64,000 nt of DNA. Origin: Polaribacter sargassicola (GTDB taxonomy: Bacteria; Bacteroidota; Bacteroidia; Flavobacteriales; Flavobacteriaceae). Of the stretch, positions 1-9,423 are shown in pieces. Within the stretch, counting starts at the first letter, position 1; each line of letters starts with the position of its first letter. The translations under genes were made by a program, and so were the position numbers. The notes below the pieces were generated by a model that was not told where the DNA came from, searched no databases, and was given only the letters and a program-made list of their open reading frames with translations. Location: positions 58,702 to 122,701 of the forward strand of contig NZ_JAHDAU010000009.1 in assembly GCF_021991835.1 (NCBI RefSeq), given 5' to 3'.

Positions 1-954
1 TAGTCCTTCTTTTGCCCAATCATATTTATCCACCTTAGCTCTTACTTTGTCCCAACCTTCTTTGGTAAAAACAATGTTAGGAAAAGGAATACTTACTGCT
101 GTAACAAACTCTATAGTAGCGCTAGATGCTCCTAATCCGTTTGCAACGGCTTTAACAACTTGTGTTTCTATAACTCCTTTAGGTAAATGTTTGGGTATTT
201 TTACTGTTAGAATTGCTTTTTTTATCTCTCCTGGTTGTAAATTTAAATTAGTTGGCTCTATACTAGTTTGCATAGACTCCCATCCTTTTTTTTCTATTTT
301 TAACTGAATTGCCTGTGCTTTTTCTGTTGTGTTACCAACCTCTATTTCATATTTAACCTTACTACCTACGGTAGATGATTTTCCTTTAATACCCGCTGCC
401 AAAAAAGTAGTTGCTCCTTTAGTTATTTGTATATTTTTAATTTGATAAGTAGAATTTTCTTTTGAAGATACAGCTAGTAATACATGTTTTACAGCAAAAA
501 GAGTCGCCGTTTTTTGACCTGCATCTACATCAAACAGATCCCAAGTAATAAATATTTGATGCCAACCTTTTCCTTTTACTTGAATATTGGCCGTATTTAT
601 CGGATTTAAATCTCCATAATCTAAAGAATCTACTTTAAAAACAGCTGTTATTTTAGCCAAAGTTTCTTTTTTAAAATACACTTCAAAAGACAAACCTTTG
701 TAGTCTGTCCAATTTGCTGCATCTCCTAAAAAAGGTCTTTTAATTCCCGGAAAATAAATACGATTTTGATTGGAATATGTATAAGAAATAGTATCTCCTT
801 CTGCCACTATTGCAGCATTTTTTTTCACTTTTTCTACACCTTTCCAATCAGAAAAATTTATACTTCCAACATGTTTTGTGGCTTGCCCAAAAACACTACT
901 TACAACAAACACGCACAATACAGCCAAACACTGTAATTCTTTTTTAAATAACAT
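1..954 (-). CDS. Partial secreted lyase-like protein (N-terminal 318 residues)
   Basis: The reading frame is open from an ATG at 954 to the window edge, so only the N-terminal part is present. It starts with a signal peptide (MLFKKELQCLAVLCVF...VFGQ). Next comes a beta-rich stretch (about residues 28-180) resembling a carbohydrate-binding or jelly-roll module, then an Ig/NEW3-like stretch (about 180-285). The last visible residues (FPNIVFTKEGWDKVRAK) resemble the opening of the alpha/alpha-toroid of the heparinase-fold lyases encoded at 18528-23992 (compare HPRLFATNKDRTVLLDKIE). It sits 85 bp downstream of the sulfatase at 1040-2575 with no terminator seen between them, so the two are probably co-transcribed. 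I infer a polysaccharide lyase or a related toroid protein. The catalytic part lies outside the window, so no family is assigned. Confidence 0.6.
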   Translation of the reverse strand, partial: MLFKKELQCLAVLCVFVVSSVFGQATKHVGSINFSDWKGVEKVKKNAAIVAEGDTISYTYSNQNRIYFPGIKRPFLGDAANWTDYKGLSFEVYFKKETLAKITAVFKVDSLDYGDLNPINTANIQVKGKGWHQIFITWDLFDVDAGQKTATLFAVKHVLLAVSSKENSTYQIKNIQITKGATTFLAAGIKGKSSTVGSKVKYEIEVGNTTEKAQAIQLKIEKKGWESMQTSIEPTNLNLQPGEIKKAILTVKIPKHLPKGVIETQVVKAVANGLGASSATIEFVTAVSIPFPNIVFTKEGWDKVRAKVDKYDWAKEGL

Positions 955-1039
955 ATAAAATTTTATTTTCTAAACTAGATAATAGTCGGTTTTTTATTGA
1001 TTTAAATATTGGCTACTTTATTAAAAGCCTCTTTATTAT

Positions 1040-2575
1040 TTACTGAATTATCTTTTTATAAAGCTCTTCTGTTTTTTCTCTAAATTCTTTTAATACTTGT
1101 TTATGCTCTTTACTATGAGCTAAATTATTTTGTTCTAAAGGATCATTTACAACATCATACAATTCTTCTATTCTAGGATTATGTTCGTAATACACAAAAT
1201 ATTTCCACTTCTTAGTTCTAACTCCTCTTGCTCTGTAAGATTTATTTTCCTCTATTAATTTTTGATTGATTTCATCTGCCTTAGGATTGTTTTTTGCTTT
1301 AAACATATCTACCAAAAACAAATCTTCCATAAAGACTATATCTCTCCATTGAGATAGATCTTGCATTTTATTTAAAACACCAGTAATATCTTTACCTTGC
1401 ATACTTTTAGGAATTTCTAATCCTGCTAAAGAAACAATGGTTGGTGCCATATCTACAGATGAAATTAAGGCATCTTCTCTTCTACTACGCTCGGCGGCAG
1501 ATTTTCTTCCATCATAAACAATTAATGGCGCTTTTACAGCTTCATCATAAAGCAAACACTTATCAAAAAGTCCATGAGTTCCTTGAAAACGTCCATTATC
1601 ACTAGTGTAAATAATAATGGTATTATCTAACATGTTTCTTTCTTTAAGTTTTTCCATAAGCTTTCCTACTTGGTCATCTACCGAATAACCTTGTGTAGCA
1701 AACCTGCGCACCAAACGTTGATATTGTTCTGGTTTTGCTGTTCGCTGGCGATGTAAATAAACTCCTCTGGCATTCTCTTTTACTACTTTTGGTAGTTTTT
1801 CATTTTCTCCTTCTACATAATTCTCTGGCACAGAAAACTCCTCATTTTTAAATTGCTGAAAATGTGGCATAAACATATCATTATTAGAATCATGTTTTAC
1901 AGCATAAAAACTCACCGATAAACAAAAAGGTTGATTATCTGGCTGTGTTTCTATAAAACGAAGCATTGCTTCTCCTGTTTTTAAAGTTCTTCCAGAATTG
2001 GGTCTATCTTCTTTGTAAATTTCTTGCAGATCTAAATCGTTTTCTGGCCATAATTCTAAACCTTTTTCGGGTCTGGTTTCACTGCCAGCAAAAAAATCAA
2101 AAGTGTTTCCTAAGTTTTCTTTGTAAAAATGTTGTTTCGGTATACTTGGTCTTTGTGCTTCTTTAGTTACCGTAAAACCAACTTTACCAACAAACCCTGT
2201 TCTGTAGCCTGCTTTTTTAAGTATGGCTGGATATCCTTTTGCAAAATCTGCTTGAGATAAAGTATAATCATCCGGAGCAACAAATCCTACACGGTGATTT
2301 GAATTGTATCTCCCTGTCATCATGGTTACACGACTTGGCATACAAATGGCTACCGCATAAAAAGCATTGTCAAAAACAACTCCTTCTTTTGCTAATTTAT
2401 CTAAATTGGGAGTGTAAAATTCTGGACGCCCATAACATCCCATATTATCCCATCTCTGATCATCTGTCATTAAAAAAATAATGTTTGGTTGTTTTGTTAT
2501 TTTTTTTGTTGAGGATTGACCATTGCATAATTGTAATACCAACAAACAATAAATTAAGAATATGTAAAACTTCAT
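1040..2575 (-). CDS. Secreted S1-family sulfatase
   Basis: This 511-residue arylsulfatase-like enzyme would remove sulfate esters from the PUL substrate in the periplasm or outside the cell. It has a signal peptide ending near LCNGQ. The metal-binding N-terminal motif is NIIFLMTDDQ (residues 31-40). The formylglycine signature is C78-M-P-S-R82 followed by VTMMTGR, so it is a Cys-type sulfatase needing a formylglycine-generating or anSME maturase, and none is encoded in the window. YTSDNGRFQGTHG near residue 325 supplies further metal and active-site residues. Its length is normal for S1. It has its own copy of the shared promoter motif at 2671-2726 and is separated from the GH31 gene by a terminator. 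The regioselectivity of sulfate removal cannot be read from the sequence. Confidence 0.93.
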   Translation of the reverse strand: MKFYIFLIYCLLVLQLCNGQSSTKKITKQPNIIFLMTDDQRWDNMGCYGRPEFYTPNLDKLAKEGVVFDNAFYAVAICMPSRVTMMTGRYNSNHRVGFVAPDDYTLSQADFAKGYPAILKKAGYRTGFVGKVGFTVTKEAQRPSIPKQHFYKENLGNTFDFFAGSETRPEKGLELWPENDLDLQEIYKEDRPNSGRTLKTGEAMLRFIETQPDNQPFCLSVSFYAVKHDSNNDMFMPHFQQFKNEEFSVPENYVEGENEKLPKVVKENARGVYLHRQRTAKPEQYQRLVRRFATQGYSVDDQVGKLMEKLKERNMLDNTIIIYTSDNGRFQGTHGLFDKCLLYDEAVKAPLIVYDGRKSAAERSRREDALISSVDMAPTIVSLAGLEIPKSMQGKDITGVLNKMQDLSQWRDIVFMEDLFLVDMFKAKNNPKADEINQKLIEENKSYRARGVRTKKWKYFVYYEHNPRIEELYDVVNDPLEQNNLAHSKEHKQVLKEFREKTEELYKKIIQ

Positions 2576-2670
2576 CGTTTTGTTTAAAATTTTGGTTTTT
2601 TAAAATTTAATTAAGAGAAGATTCTTTTCAAAAAATCATTCTTAACCTATTTACCTATCAATTATTACAG

Positions 2671-2726
2671 TAAAAATAATTGATGCTAGTTCATTATGTT
2701 ATAAGACATGGTTCTTTTAGTATAAA
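2671..2726 (-). promoter_or_regulatory. PUL operator/promoter for the sulfatase-lyase unit
   Basis: Read on the minus strand this is TTTAT-N6-AGAACCATGTCTTAT (2726-2701), then exactly 22 nt, then the -7-like box TATTTTTA (2678-2671). The operator ends 125 nt upstream of the sulfatase ATG. The same layout precedes six other units in the window. The -7 box lacks the final G of TAnnTTTG, so this copy is slightly degenerate. Confidence 0.65.
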
Positions 2727-2730
2727 ATAA

Positions 2731-2782
2731 AAACCAAAAAAGGCAATACTAAGAGTCTTGCTCTAGTATTGCCTTTTGGTTT
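2731..2782 (-). terminator. Hairpin terminator after the GH31 gene
   Basis: A perfect 10-bp core stem (2742-2751 with 2764-2773, GGCAATACTA/TAGTATTGCC) is extended by A/T-rich arms with small bulges. On the minus strand it runs into TTTTTTGGTTTTTATTTT. It lies 29-80 nt past the GH31 stop and separates that unit from the downstream sulfatase promoter. Confidence 0.8.
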
Positions 2783-2810
2783 TTAGCTAGTTAAGTTTTA
2801 TACGTTTTTA

Positions 2811-5456
2811 CTAAAACTGAACTTTTAATTCTTCTCCTAAAAAAGTATGTAACTTTACTTCTTGATCTTTACCAACTACATAAACAGCTAAATCTATTGG
2901 AGAAATACTAAAATCAAAATAATCTCCGTTTCCTTTTTTAACGATTAGCTTTTTATCTTTTTCTGAATAAGAAAAAACAACTTCAGAATAAATTCCTTTT
3001 TCATATTCATAACTTTCGTTATCATCAAAATATAAAGTAAACTCTGCATCTTTACCTGGATATATACAAATTTTAAGAGGATCTTTGGTTGGCTGATTTG
3101 CATATTGAACTTTTGGTCCGAGAGGTAAAATAGTACCTTCTTTTACAAATATTGCTGTTTCTTCTAACTCAGCTTTTACATTAACAGTTTTACCGCCTAT
3201 AATTTTTTCGTTTGTCCAGTAATTGTACCAAACTCCTTCAGGTAAATACATATTCTTTGTTCTTTGCTGATATTCTGTAACAAAACCTACCATTAAAGAT
3301 TCTCCAAAAAAGAACTGATCTTTAATACCCCAAGTATTTTTATCATTTGGATAATGATAAACTAACGGACTCATAAGCTGCTTACTGTTGTTGGTAATTT
3401 GCCATGCTTGAGAATAAATATATGGCATTAATTGGTAACGTAAATCGATAAACTTGCGTGCAGTACTTTCAAAAGCATCATTATATCTCCAAATTTCTGT
3501 TTCTGAGACGTAACCGTGAATTCTAAAAATGGGACTAAAAGCACCAAACTGAAACCAACGAGTTAACAATTCTATGTATTCGGGGTTTGTATATTGATTG
3601 TCAAACTGTGGATTGATGGATTTAGAATCTCTAAAAAAACCACCAATATCATGAGTCCAATAAGGTACTCCTGCCATGGTAAAGTTTAAACCTGCTGCTA
3701 TTTGCTCTGAAAATTGTTCCCAAGAAGCTTCAACATCACCAGACCAAGAAGTTGCTCCGTAACGTTGTTGTCCTGCATAGGCTGAACGAGTTAAATTAAA
3801 CACACGCTCCATTGGGTATTCCTTTCTTCTCCCTTCGTACATAGTTTTTGTAACCAACAACGAATAAGGATTCTGGACTTCTTTATAAGGTCCTACAGCA
3901 GTTCCTACACTAGTATCGTTTACTCCTTCTGGTTCTGTTCCATCTAACCAAATAGATTTTACTCCTTTATGAAACATAGAATCACTTAAAGCTCTATAAA
4001 ATTGATCGCTTACTTTTTTATCATAAATATCTACGTAATTGCTGCTTTCTATCTTCGTCAATCCGTATTTTTCTTCTAATGCTTTGTTTTTTACCTCTGG
4101 CCATACAGAAACCATTAAATTTAAATTCAGTTTTTTTAACTCATCCACCATTGCATTAGGATCTGGGTATTTTGCTCTATCCCACTCAGGTCCTTTGGTT
4201 CCTTTTGGCCAATAAAACCAATCTTGCACAATATTGTCTACAGGAATTTTTCTTTCTCTCATTTCACGAGCATTTTCTAGCAACTCCTCCTGATTGTGAT
4301 ATCTTTCTCTACACTGCCAAAATCCGTAAGATTTTTTAGAGAACATGGGTGCTTTTCCTGTTAAATCTTGATAATTAGCAATTGCAGTCCCTGGATTTTC
4401 TCCATAAACGAAATAGTAATCTATGGCATTTCCTTTAATACTACTAAAAACAGTTTTGTTAAAATCTGGTTCGTTGTAGAATAACTTCCCTGGTATTTTT
4501 GCTCCAGTATTCTGGAAAACAACTTTGTATGTTTTACCCGCTTCTAAATATTTTTTACCAGAATATCTTCTTGGCATCCAAATAGTTGAATAGTTTATAA
4601 CAGGATCATTGTCTATACTTACATTAATTTCACCTCTCATACGACCTTTATGATCACTCAAAGCTAAAAATGTATACTCTCCTGTTTTAGTGGGGGTAAA
4701 AGTAGTTTCTCTAATATTTTTTTTCTTAGCTTCTTTGGCTGCATAAGCGGCTACATTTTCTTTTTCACCATTTGCAGGCACTACTTGTTCTTGTTTGTTT
4801 TCTTCTACAACTTCTTCTACAGTTTCAAACTCAATTTCGTTTTCAGGATTGTTAAAATCTGTAAGGCTGTAATTGTGCCAATAGATTCCATATCCTTTGG
4901 TAGATACCAAAAACGGAATGGCAATTTCTTGATTGTATTGTTGCAAACGAATAGGTACATTTTTCCAGTTCATAATACCACTTTGAAACTGACCCAATCC
5001 ATATAAACCTTCATCTCCCGCTACAAAAGCCTGAGAAACACTATGCTCATCTGTAGTGTTAGCTCTTATAAAAGTATTTTTGTTAGTTTCTGCCAATAAT
5101 GGTTGATTGTCTTTTGTTTGATACTCAATAGTTCCATCACTATTTACAAATACGGTTACATTTTCCGTACTAACGCTTACACTATCTTCAGTTTCCGTAA
5201 AATCCCATGCTATATTTTGAGGCTCTAAAACAGTTACATAATCTGGAATGGTGGTTGCCTTACTATCTTCTTTTATTTTGTGTACATGAATGATGGATTC
5301 ATTAATCACTTCTATTGAAATAAGAGTACTATCTTTTTTAATGGTAATACCATTGTCTAATTTTTCTACTTGATATCTAAATTTTGATTGGCATCCTATT
5401 ACCATCAACAATAAAATAGACATATGAATAAACCTAAGATTTTGTCTCTTTTTCAT
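2811..5456 (-). CDS. GH31 glycosidase with PA14 domain, alpha-xylosidase-like lipoprotein
   Basis: This GH31 retaining alpha-glycosidase probably removes alpha-xylosyl or alpha-galactosyl/glucosyl side groups. The start at 5456 is preferred over the in-frame ATG at 5477. It follows an AAAGGAT Shine-Dalgarno site by a few bases, gives a clean lipoprotein signal (LLLMVIGC, lipobox Cys at residue 22), and avoids an 11-bp overlap with the upstream gene. An N-terminal beta-sandwich is interrupted by a PA14-like insert (about residues 245-335), as known in alpha-xylosidases such as Cellvibrio Xyl31A. The nucleophile candidate is the Asp of WLDGTEPEG (about residue 504) and the acid/base candidate is the Asp of SWSGDVEASW (about 574). 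The xylose genes of the same regulon support xylosidase activity, but this remains inference. Confidence 0.9.
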   Translation of the reverse strand: MKKRQNLRFIHMSILLLMVIGCQSKFRYQVEKLDNGITIKKDSTLISIEVINESIIHVHKIKEDSKATTIPDYVTVLEPQNIAWDFTETEDSVSVSTENVTVFVNSDGTIEYQTKDNQPLLAETNKNTFIRANTTDEHSVSQAFVAGDEGLYGLGQFQSGIMNWKNVPIRLQQYNQEIAIPFLVSTKGYGIYWHNYSLTDFNNPENEIEFETVEEVVEENKQEQVVPANGEKENVAAYAAKEAKKKNIRETTFTPTKTGEYTFLALSDHKGRMRGEINVSIDNDPVINYSTIWMPRRYSGKKYLEAGKTYKVVFQNTGAKIPGKLFYNEPDFNKTVFSSIKGNAIDYYFVYGENPGTAIANYQDLTGKAPMFSKKSYGFWQCRERYHNQEELLENAREMRERKIPVDNIVQDWFYWPKGTKGPEWDRAKYPDPNAMVDELKKLNLNLMVSVWPEVKNKALEEKYGLTKIESSNYVDIYDKKVSDQFYRALSDSMFHKGVKSIWLDGTEPEGVNDTSVGTAVGPYKEVQNPYSLLVTKTMYEGRRKEYPMERVFNLTRSAYAGQQRYGATSWSGDVEASWEQFSEQIAAGLNFTMAGVPYWTHDIGGFFRDSKSINPQFDNQYTNPEYIELLTRWFQFGAFSPIFRIHGYVSETEIWRYNDAFESTARKFIDLRYQLMPYIYSQAWQITNNSKQLMSPLVYHYPNDKNTWGIKDQFFFGESLMVGFVTEYQQRTKNMYLPEGVWYNYWTNEKIIGGKTVNVKAELEETAIFVKEGTILPLGPKVQYANQPTKDPLKICIYPGKDAEFTLYFDDNESYEYEKGIYSEVVFSYSEKDKKLIVKKGNGDYFDFSISPIDLAVYVVGKDQEVKLHTFLGEELKVQF

Positions 5457-5466
5457 AATATCCTTT

Positions 5467-6906
5467 TTATTCTTCAATAAATTCTAATAAGTTATCAGTG
5501 CCATAATTAGAAACCTCTCCTAAAGATTGTCCAAAAATCCCTATACTTTTATCAGATAAAAAAACAGGAAAATTGGTAAGGTTTATCAACTCAAAATCAG
5601 ATCCTTTAAAATTATTTTGCTTTGGTAAATTCCCATTTTGCAAACGAATATTGTTCTTATCTCCACCAACACTTATTTTTAATCCTTTTTCTACTCCTTG
5701 ATTAGAACCACGTAAAATAATTTTATGTGTACTACCACCAATATATGCGATATTACCAGAACCATTATAATACTCTTCTGTAGATGATAAAATAGTAATA
5801 TCTGCATTGTAAGCCACATCTCTTTCGTATGTAGAAGCATAAGCGGGTCCATAAATTACATCTGCTCTACAATTAACTACCGTACCAGAACCTAAAGAAA
5901 ATCCATTTTCATTACCCAAAGAAGTACAATTTTCTACGTATTTTTTACCTGTTGCATGAGCAATGGTAACACCAGTTCTCATATTTTTTACGACACAATT
6001 TTTTACTGTTGGGTTAGAAGTTCCTCTATTATACGTTTTTCCGTCTATTATTGTTTCACCTCCATCATAAGCACGTATACCAGCTTCTCCGGTACTTAAC
6101 ATATATCCTGCGGGTAATTTATATCCCCAAACTGTCATAAAATCAACTTTATCTGCAGGAGAACCTGTACCTGCTTCCGCTAACATATCGTCTGTTTTTC
6201 TAACTTCTCCTTCTACATAACATCCTTCTATTAGAGGATTGTTTGCCCCTTGCATAAAAATACAATGCCCATAACTTCTGTGAAAAAATGTTGAATTTTT
6301 AAGATGATTCGATTCTCCTCTTATTAAACAAGCACTATGTTTTCTATGTTTTATAACCGATTTACCTCCTTTACCAAAAGCATCTCCATAACCATACGGA
6401 AAAGAGCCTTTTGTTGTAACAGTAAAACCTTCAATTCTATTATAAGAACCATCCATTACAATGTTTGTTGCTCTAGCTGTTGGTGCATCATGTACAGAAC
6501 CATCATCAATAAGTGTTAAATTTTTAAGAACATTATTGTTTCCTATAATTTGAAGCTCATGTACTTGATAATTACCAAAAGATTGATGCACTTTTGTATC
6601 AATTTTTATGGTAACTCCAGTAAAATCGTAAGTACTATTGTTTCCTTCAAAAAGTAATAATATTTTACTAACTCTTTTTAAATTCAGTTCTTTTTTATAC
6701 AATCCCTTTTTTACATCTTCTGCTGTTATTGTATATACTCCTGGTTTCATTTTTACAGTAACATCATCATCATCTAAAAACGGCATTAATTCACTTAATG
6801 AGGTTACAATAGTTTGTGCATATAATGTTGAGTTAGCAAGTAAAAACAAACTCAATATTAATAATGGTTTTAAAAATACAGTCTTGTTATTTTTTGATTT
6901 TATCAT
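5467..6906 (-). CDS. Secreted right-handed beta-helix protein, possible lyase or glycosidase
   Basis: This 479-residue protein has a signal peptide (about residues 1-30, ending TLYAQ). It consists of repeated short beta-strand turns typical of a parallel right-handed beta-helix (for example NNNVLKNLTLIDDGS, YNRIEGFTVTTKG, SNHLKNSTFFHRSYGHCIFMQG, NPTVKNCVVKNMRTGVTIAHA). This fold is shared by PL6-type lyases, pectinase-like hydrolases and some GH families. The stretch GDAFGKGGKSVIKHRKHS (about residues 178-195) is rich in Lys, Arg and His and faces the region where such enzymes bind acidic sugars. It lies between GH95 and GH31 in one run of genes, so a role in cleaving the same polysaccharide is likely. 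No catalytic motif was recognised with certainty and no CAZy family is claimed. Confidence 0.75.
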   Translation of the reverse strand: MIKSKNNKTVFLKPLLILSLFLLANSTLYAQTIVTSLSELMPFLDDDDVTVKMKPGVYTITAEDVKKGLYKKELNLKRVSKILLLFEGNNSTYDFTGVTIKIDTKVHQSFGNYQVHELQIIGNNNVLKNLTLIDDGSVHDAPTARATNIVMDGSYNRIEGFTVTTKGSFPYGYGDAFGKGGKSVIKHRKHSACLIRGESNHLKNSTFFHRSYGHCIFMQGANNPLIEGCYVEGEVRKTDDMLAEAGTGSPADKVDFMTVWGYKLPAGYMLSTGEAGIRAYDGGETIIDGKTYNRGTSNPTVKNCVVKNMRTGVTIAHATGKKYVENCTSLGNENGFSLGSGTVVNCRADVIYGPAYASTYERDVAYNADITILSSTEEYYNGSGNIAYIGGSTHKIILRGSNQGVEKGLKISVGGDKNNIRLQNGNLPKQNNFKGSDFELINLTNFPVFLSDKSIGIFGQSLGEVSNYGTDNLLEFIEE

Positions 6907-6915
6907 CGTTTTAAT

Positions 6916-9420
6916 TTATTTGGCTACTAAAATAATTTCTTCTCCAATTTTTGTTTTTATATCATATTCAAAGACCTTTTTTAAGTTTACTTTTTCATCT
7001 TTTGCTAATTTTGATATTTCTGGTTGCTTAATCTCTGGCAATTGATAAAATGGATTTTTATTTACGCCTTTGGCTAAAGAAAGTTTTTTATCATTCTCTA
7101 ATTTTAACTCATTATAAGACCTTAATCTAAGTTTACCGCCTAATTTAGATTTTAAGATCGCTTTTACAATTTTTCCTTTTTTCCATTCTAAAGAAACAAT
7201 TTCAAAACCACCTCTAGCTCGTAAACCTTTTACAAAACCATCTTGCCAAACATCTGGTAAAGCGGGTACTAAATGGATAGCTCCATCATGACTTTGTAGC
7301 AACATTTCTGTAACCCCAGATGTAAATCCGAAGTTACCATCTATTTGAAATGGTGGGTGTGCATCTAACATATTTGCATACGTTCCTCCTCCTTTCGGAG
7401 AATCTGGACGGCCAACCAACTTAATTTGATCTCCCATTAATTTATACGCATGATTTCCGTCTAGCAATCTTGCCCACAAATTAATTTTCCAATTCATAGA
7501 CCAACCAGTTGATGGATCTCCTCTTTGAATTAAAGTGTTTTCTGCTCCTTTAAATAATATCGGATTTCTATAAGGAGATATTTGATTTGATGGATACAAT
7601 CCGTATAAATGAGAAACATGTCTATGATCATCTTCTGGATCATCTAAATCTTCCATCCATTCTTGTATTTGATTGTATTTACCTACTTTATAAGGCGGTA
7701 ACTTTTCTAGAGTTAATTTCATTTTCTTTATCAACTCTGCATCAACATTTAATATTTTTGCAGCAGCAATTGTCTTTGTTAACATATCAAAAACCAATTG
7801 ACTATCCATAGCAGCACTTTCTACAATATTTACACTTTTTGGGCGTCCTTTAGGGCCATGTTCTGGAGAAATTGTAGGAGAAATCACCAAATATCCATTT
7901 GGATCTTCTGTTAAAAAACTTAAACAAAATTCAGCAGCTCCTTTCATTGCCGGATATACCGATTTTAAATATGCTACATCTCCATTAAACATGTATTTTT
8001 CCCATAAATGTTGCGCTAACCACGTTCCTCCTGTGGTCCACATTCCCCAAGTTGCACCATCAACAGGCCCCGCAATACGCCAAAGGTCTGTGTTGTGATG
8101 TGTTACCCAACCATCTGCACCATACATTACTTTTGCTGTTTCTTTACCGGTTACAGAAAGGTCTTTTATTAACTGAATTAATGGTTCGTGCATTTCTGAT
8201 AAATTAGTAACTTCTGCTGGCCAATAATTCATTTGAGTGTTAATATTTACAGTATAAGCACTTTTCCATGGTGGTGTTAAATCTTTGTTCCAAATTCCTT
8301 GTAAATTTGCTGCTTGTCCTCCTGGTTGCGAGGAACAAATTAGAAGATAACGTCCAAATTGAAAATACAAAGCGGCCAAACTAGGATCGTTAACAGTACT
8401 AAATTCTTTAATTCTAACATCTGTAGGTTTGTCTTCTTGTTCCGATTTTCCTAAATTTAAAGAAACTCTATTAAAATAATTTTGATAAAATTTAGTATGA
8501 TTTTTTAATAATTGATTGTATTCTTTTTTTTCTGCTTTAACAATGTAATCCGCTGCTTTTTGATGAGCATTTGCACTAACATCTCGATAGTTTACAAAAT
8601 TAGTAGCAATAGACAAATAAAGTGTTACGCTATCTGCGTTAACAACTTCTAATTGATTATTTTTTGATGAAATACTTCCGCCTTCATTTACAATTTTAAG
8701 GCGAGATTCAAATGCTACTTTTCCTTTAATTGGTGCTGCTTTCCCTAATCTTTTATTTAAATTATCGCTACCAAAACCAATCATTTTTAAAATATGATTA
8801 CCTTCGGTAGACACCGTAACTTTTGCTGGTTCTGGTCTATCCATATCTGCAGTAAAACTCAATTTCCCTTTTTTATCCGCAGTTAATCGCATAACAATAA
8901 CTTGGTCTGTAAAAGATGTAAATATTTCTCTTTTATAGTTTACACCATCTACAGTATAAGTAGTTGTATTTACAGCATTTTTAATATCTAATGTTCTATG
9001 ATAATTAGAATATTTTTGATGATTTAAAAAATCTAATCTTAAATTACCCACTGTTTCATAAGGCATTCCGTGGGATGTTTTAGATATAATTTTAGCATTT
9101 GCTAAATGATGAGCTTCTTTATATTTACCCTCAAATAATAATTTTCTAATTTCTGAAAGTACCGCTTTCGCATTTGGATTGTCATTTCTATGAGGTCCAC
9201 CTGCCCAAAGAGTACTTTCATTTAATTGAATATTTTCGTGTTCTGGAATACCATAAACCATTGCGCCTAAACGTCCATTGCCTAATGGCAAAGCTTCATT
9301 CCAATCAGCCGCAGGTGCATTATACCAAAGTTGTAAAGGATTTTTTTGTTGTGTAAAAACACTTTCTATCAAAAGAATTGATAGTACAACTATAGAAAAT
9401 ATGGTATTCTTTTTGTTCAT
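6916..9420 (-). CDS. GH95 alpha-L-fucosidase / alpha-L-galactosidase
   Basis: This 834-residue secreted enzyme has the classic GH95 opening ([22 protein letters not shown], then [12 protein letters not shown]). GH95 enzymes are inverting and release terminal alpha-L-fucose or alpha-L-galactose. Residues matching the Bifidobacterium AfcA catalytic set are visible: the Asn pair in [13 protein letters not shown] (about residue 392), the Glu in [10 protein letters not shown] (about 518) and the Asp in [12 protein letters not shown] (about 694). A signal peptide is present ([17 protein letters not shown]). It follows the heparinase-fold lyase with only 3 bp between stop and start, so they are co-transcribed. 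With GH29 and the GH141-like fusion it makes three candidate fucosidases in the locus. Fucose versus galactose preference cannot be told from the sequence. Confidence 0.95.
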   Translation of the reverse strand: MNKKNTIFSIVVLSILLIESVFTQQKNPLQLWYNAPAADWNEALPLGNGRLGAMVYGIPEHENIQLNESTLWAGGPHRNDNPNAKAVLSEIRKLLFEGKYKEAHHLANAKIISKTSHGMPYETVGNLRLDFLNHQKYSNYHRTLDIKNAVNTTTYTVDGVNYKREIFTSFTDQVIVMRLTADKKGKLSFTADMDRPEPAKVTVSTEGNHILKMIGFGSDNLNKRLGKAAPIKGKVAFESRLKIVNEGGSISSKNNQLEVVNADSVTLYLSIATNFVNYRDVSANAHQKAADYIVKAEKKEYNQLLKNHTKFYQNYFNRVSLNLGKSEQEDKPTDVRIKEFSTVNDPSLAALYFQFGRYLLICSSQPGGQAANLQGIWNKDLTPPWKSAYTVNINTQMNYWPAEVTNLSEMHEPLIQLIKDLSVTGKETAKVMYGADGWVTHHNTDLWRIAGPVDGATWGMWTTGGTWLAQHLWEKYMFNGDVAYLKSVYPAMKGAAEFCLSFLTEDPNGYLVISPTISPEHGPKGRPKSVNIVESAAMDSQLVFDMLTKTIAAAKILNVDAELIKKMKLTLEKLPPYKVGKYNQIQEWMEDLDDPEDDHRHVSHLYGLYPSNQISPYRNPILFKGAENTLIQRGDPSTGWSMNWKINLWARLLDGNHAYKLMGDQIKLVGRPDSPKGGGTYANMLDAHPPFQIDGNFGFTSGVTEMLLQSHDGAIHLVPALPDVWQDGFVKGLRARGGFEIVSLEWKKGKIVKAILKSKLGGKLRLRSYNELKLENDKKLSLAKGVNKNPFYQLPEIKQPEISKLAKDEKVNLKKVFEYDIKTKIGEEIILVAK

Positions 9421-9423
9421 TTC

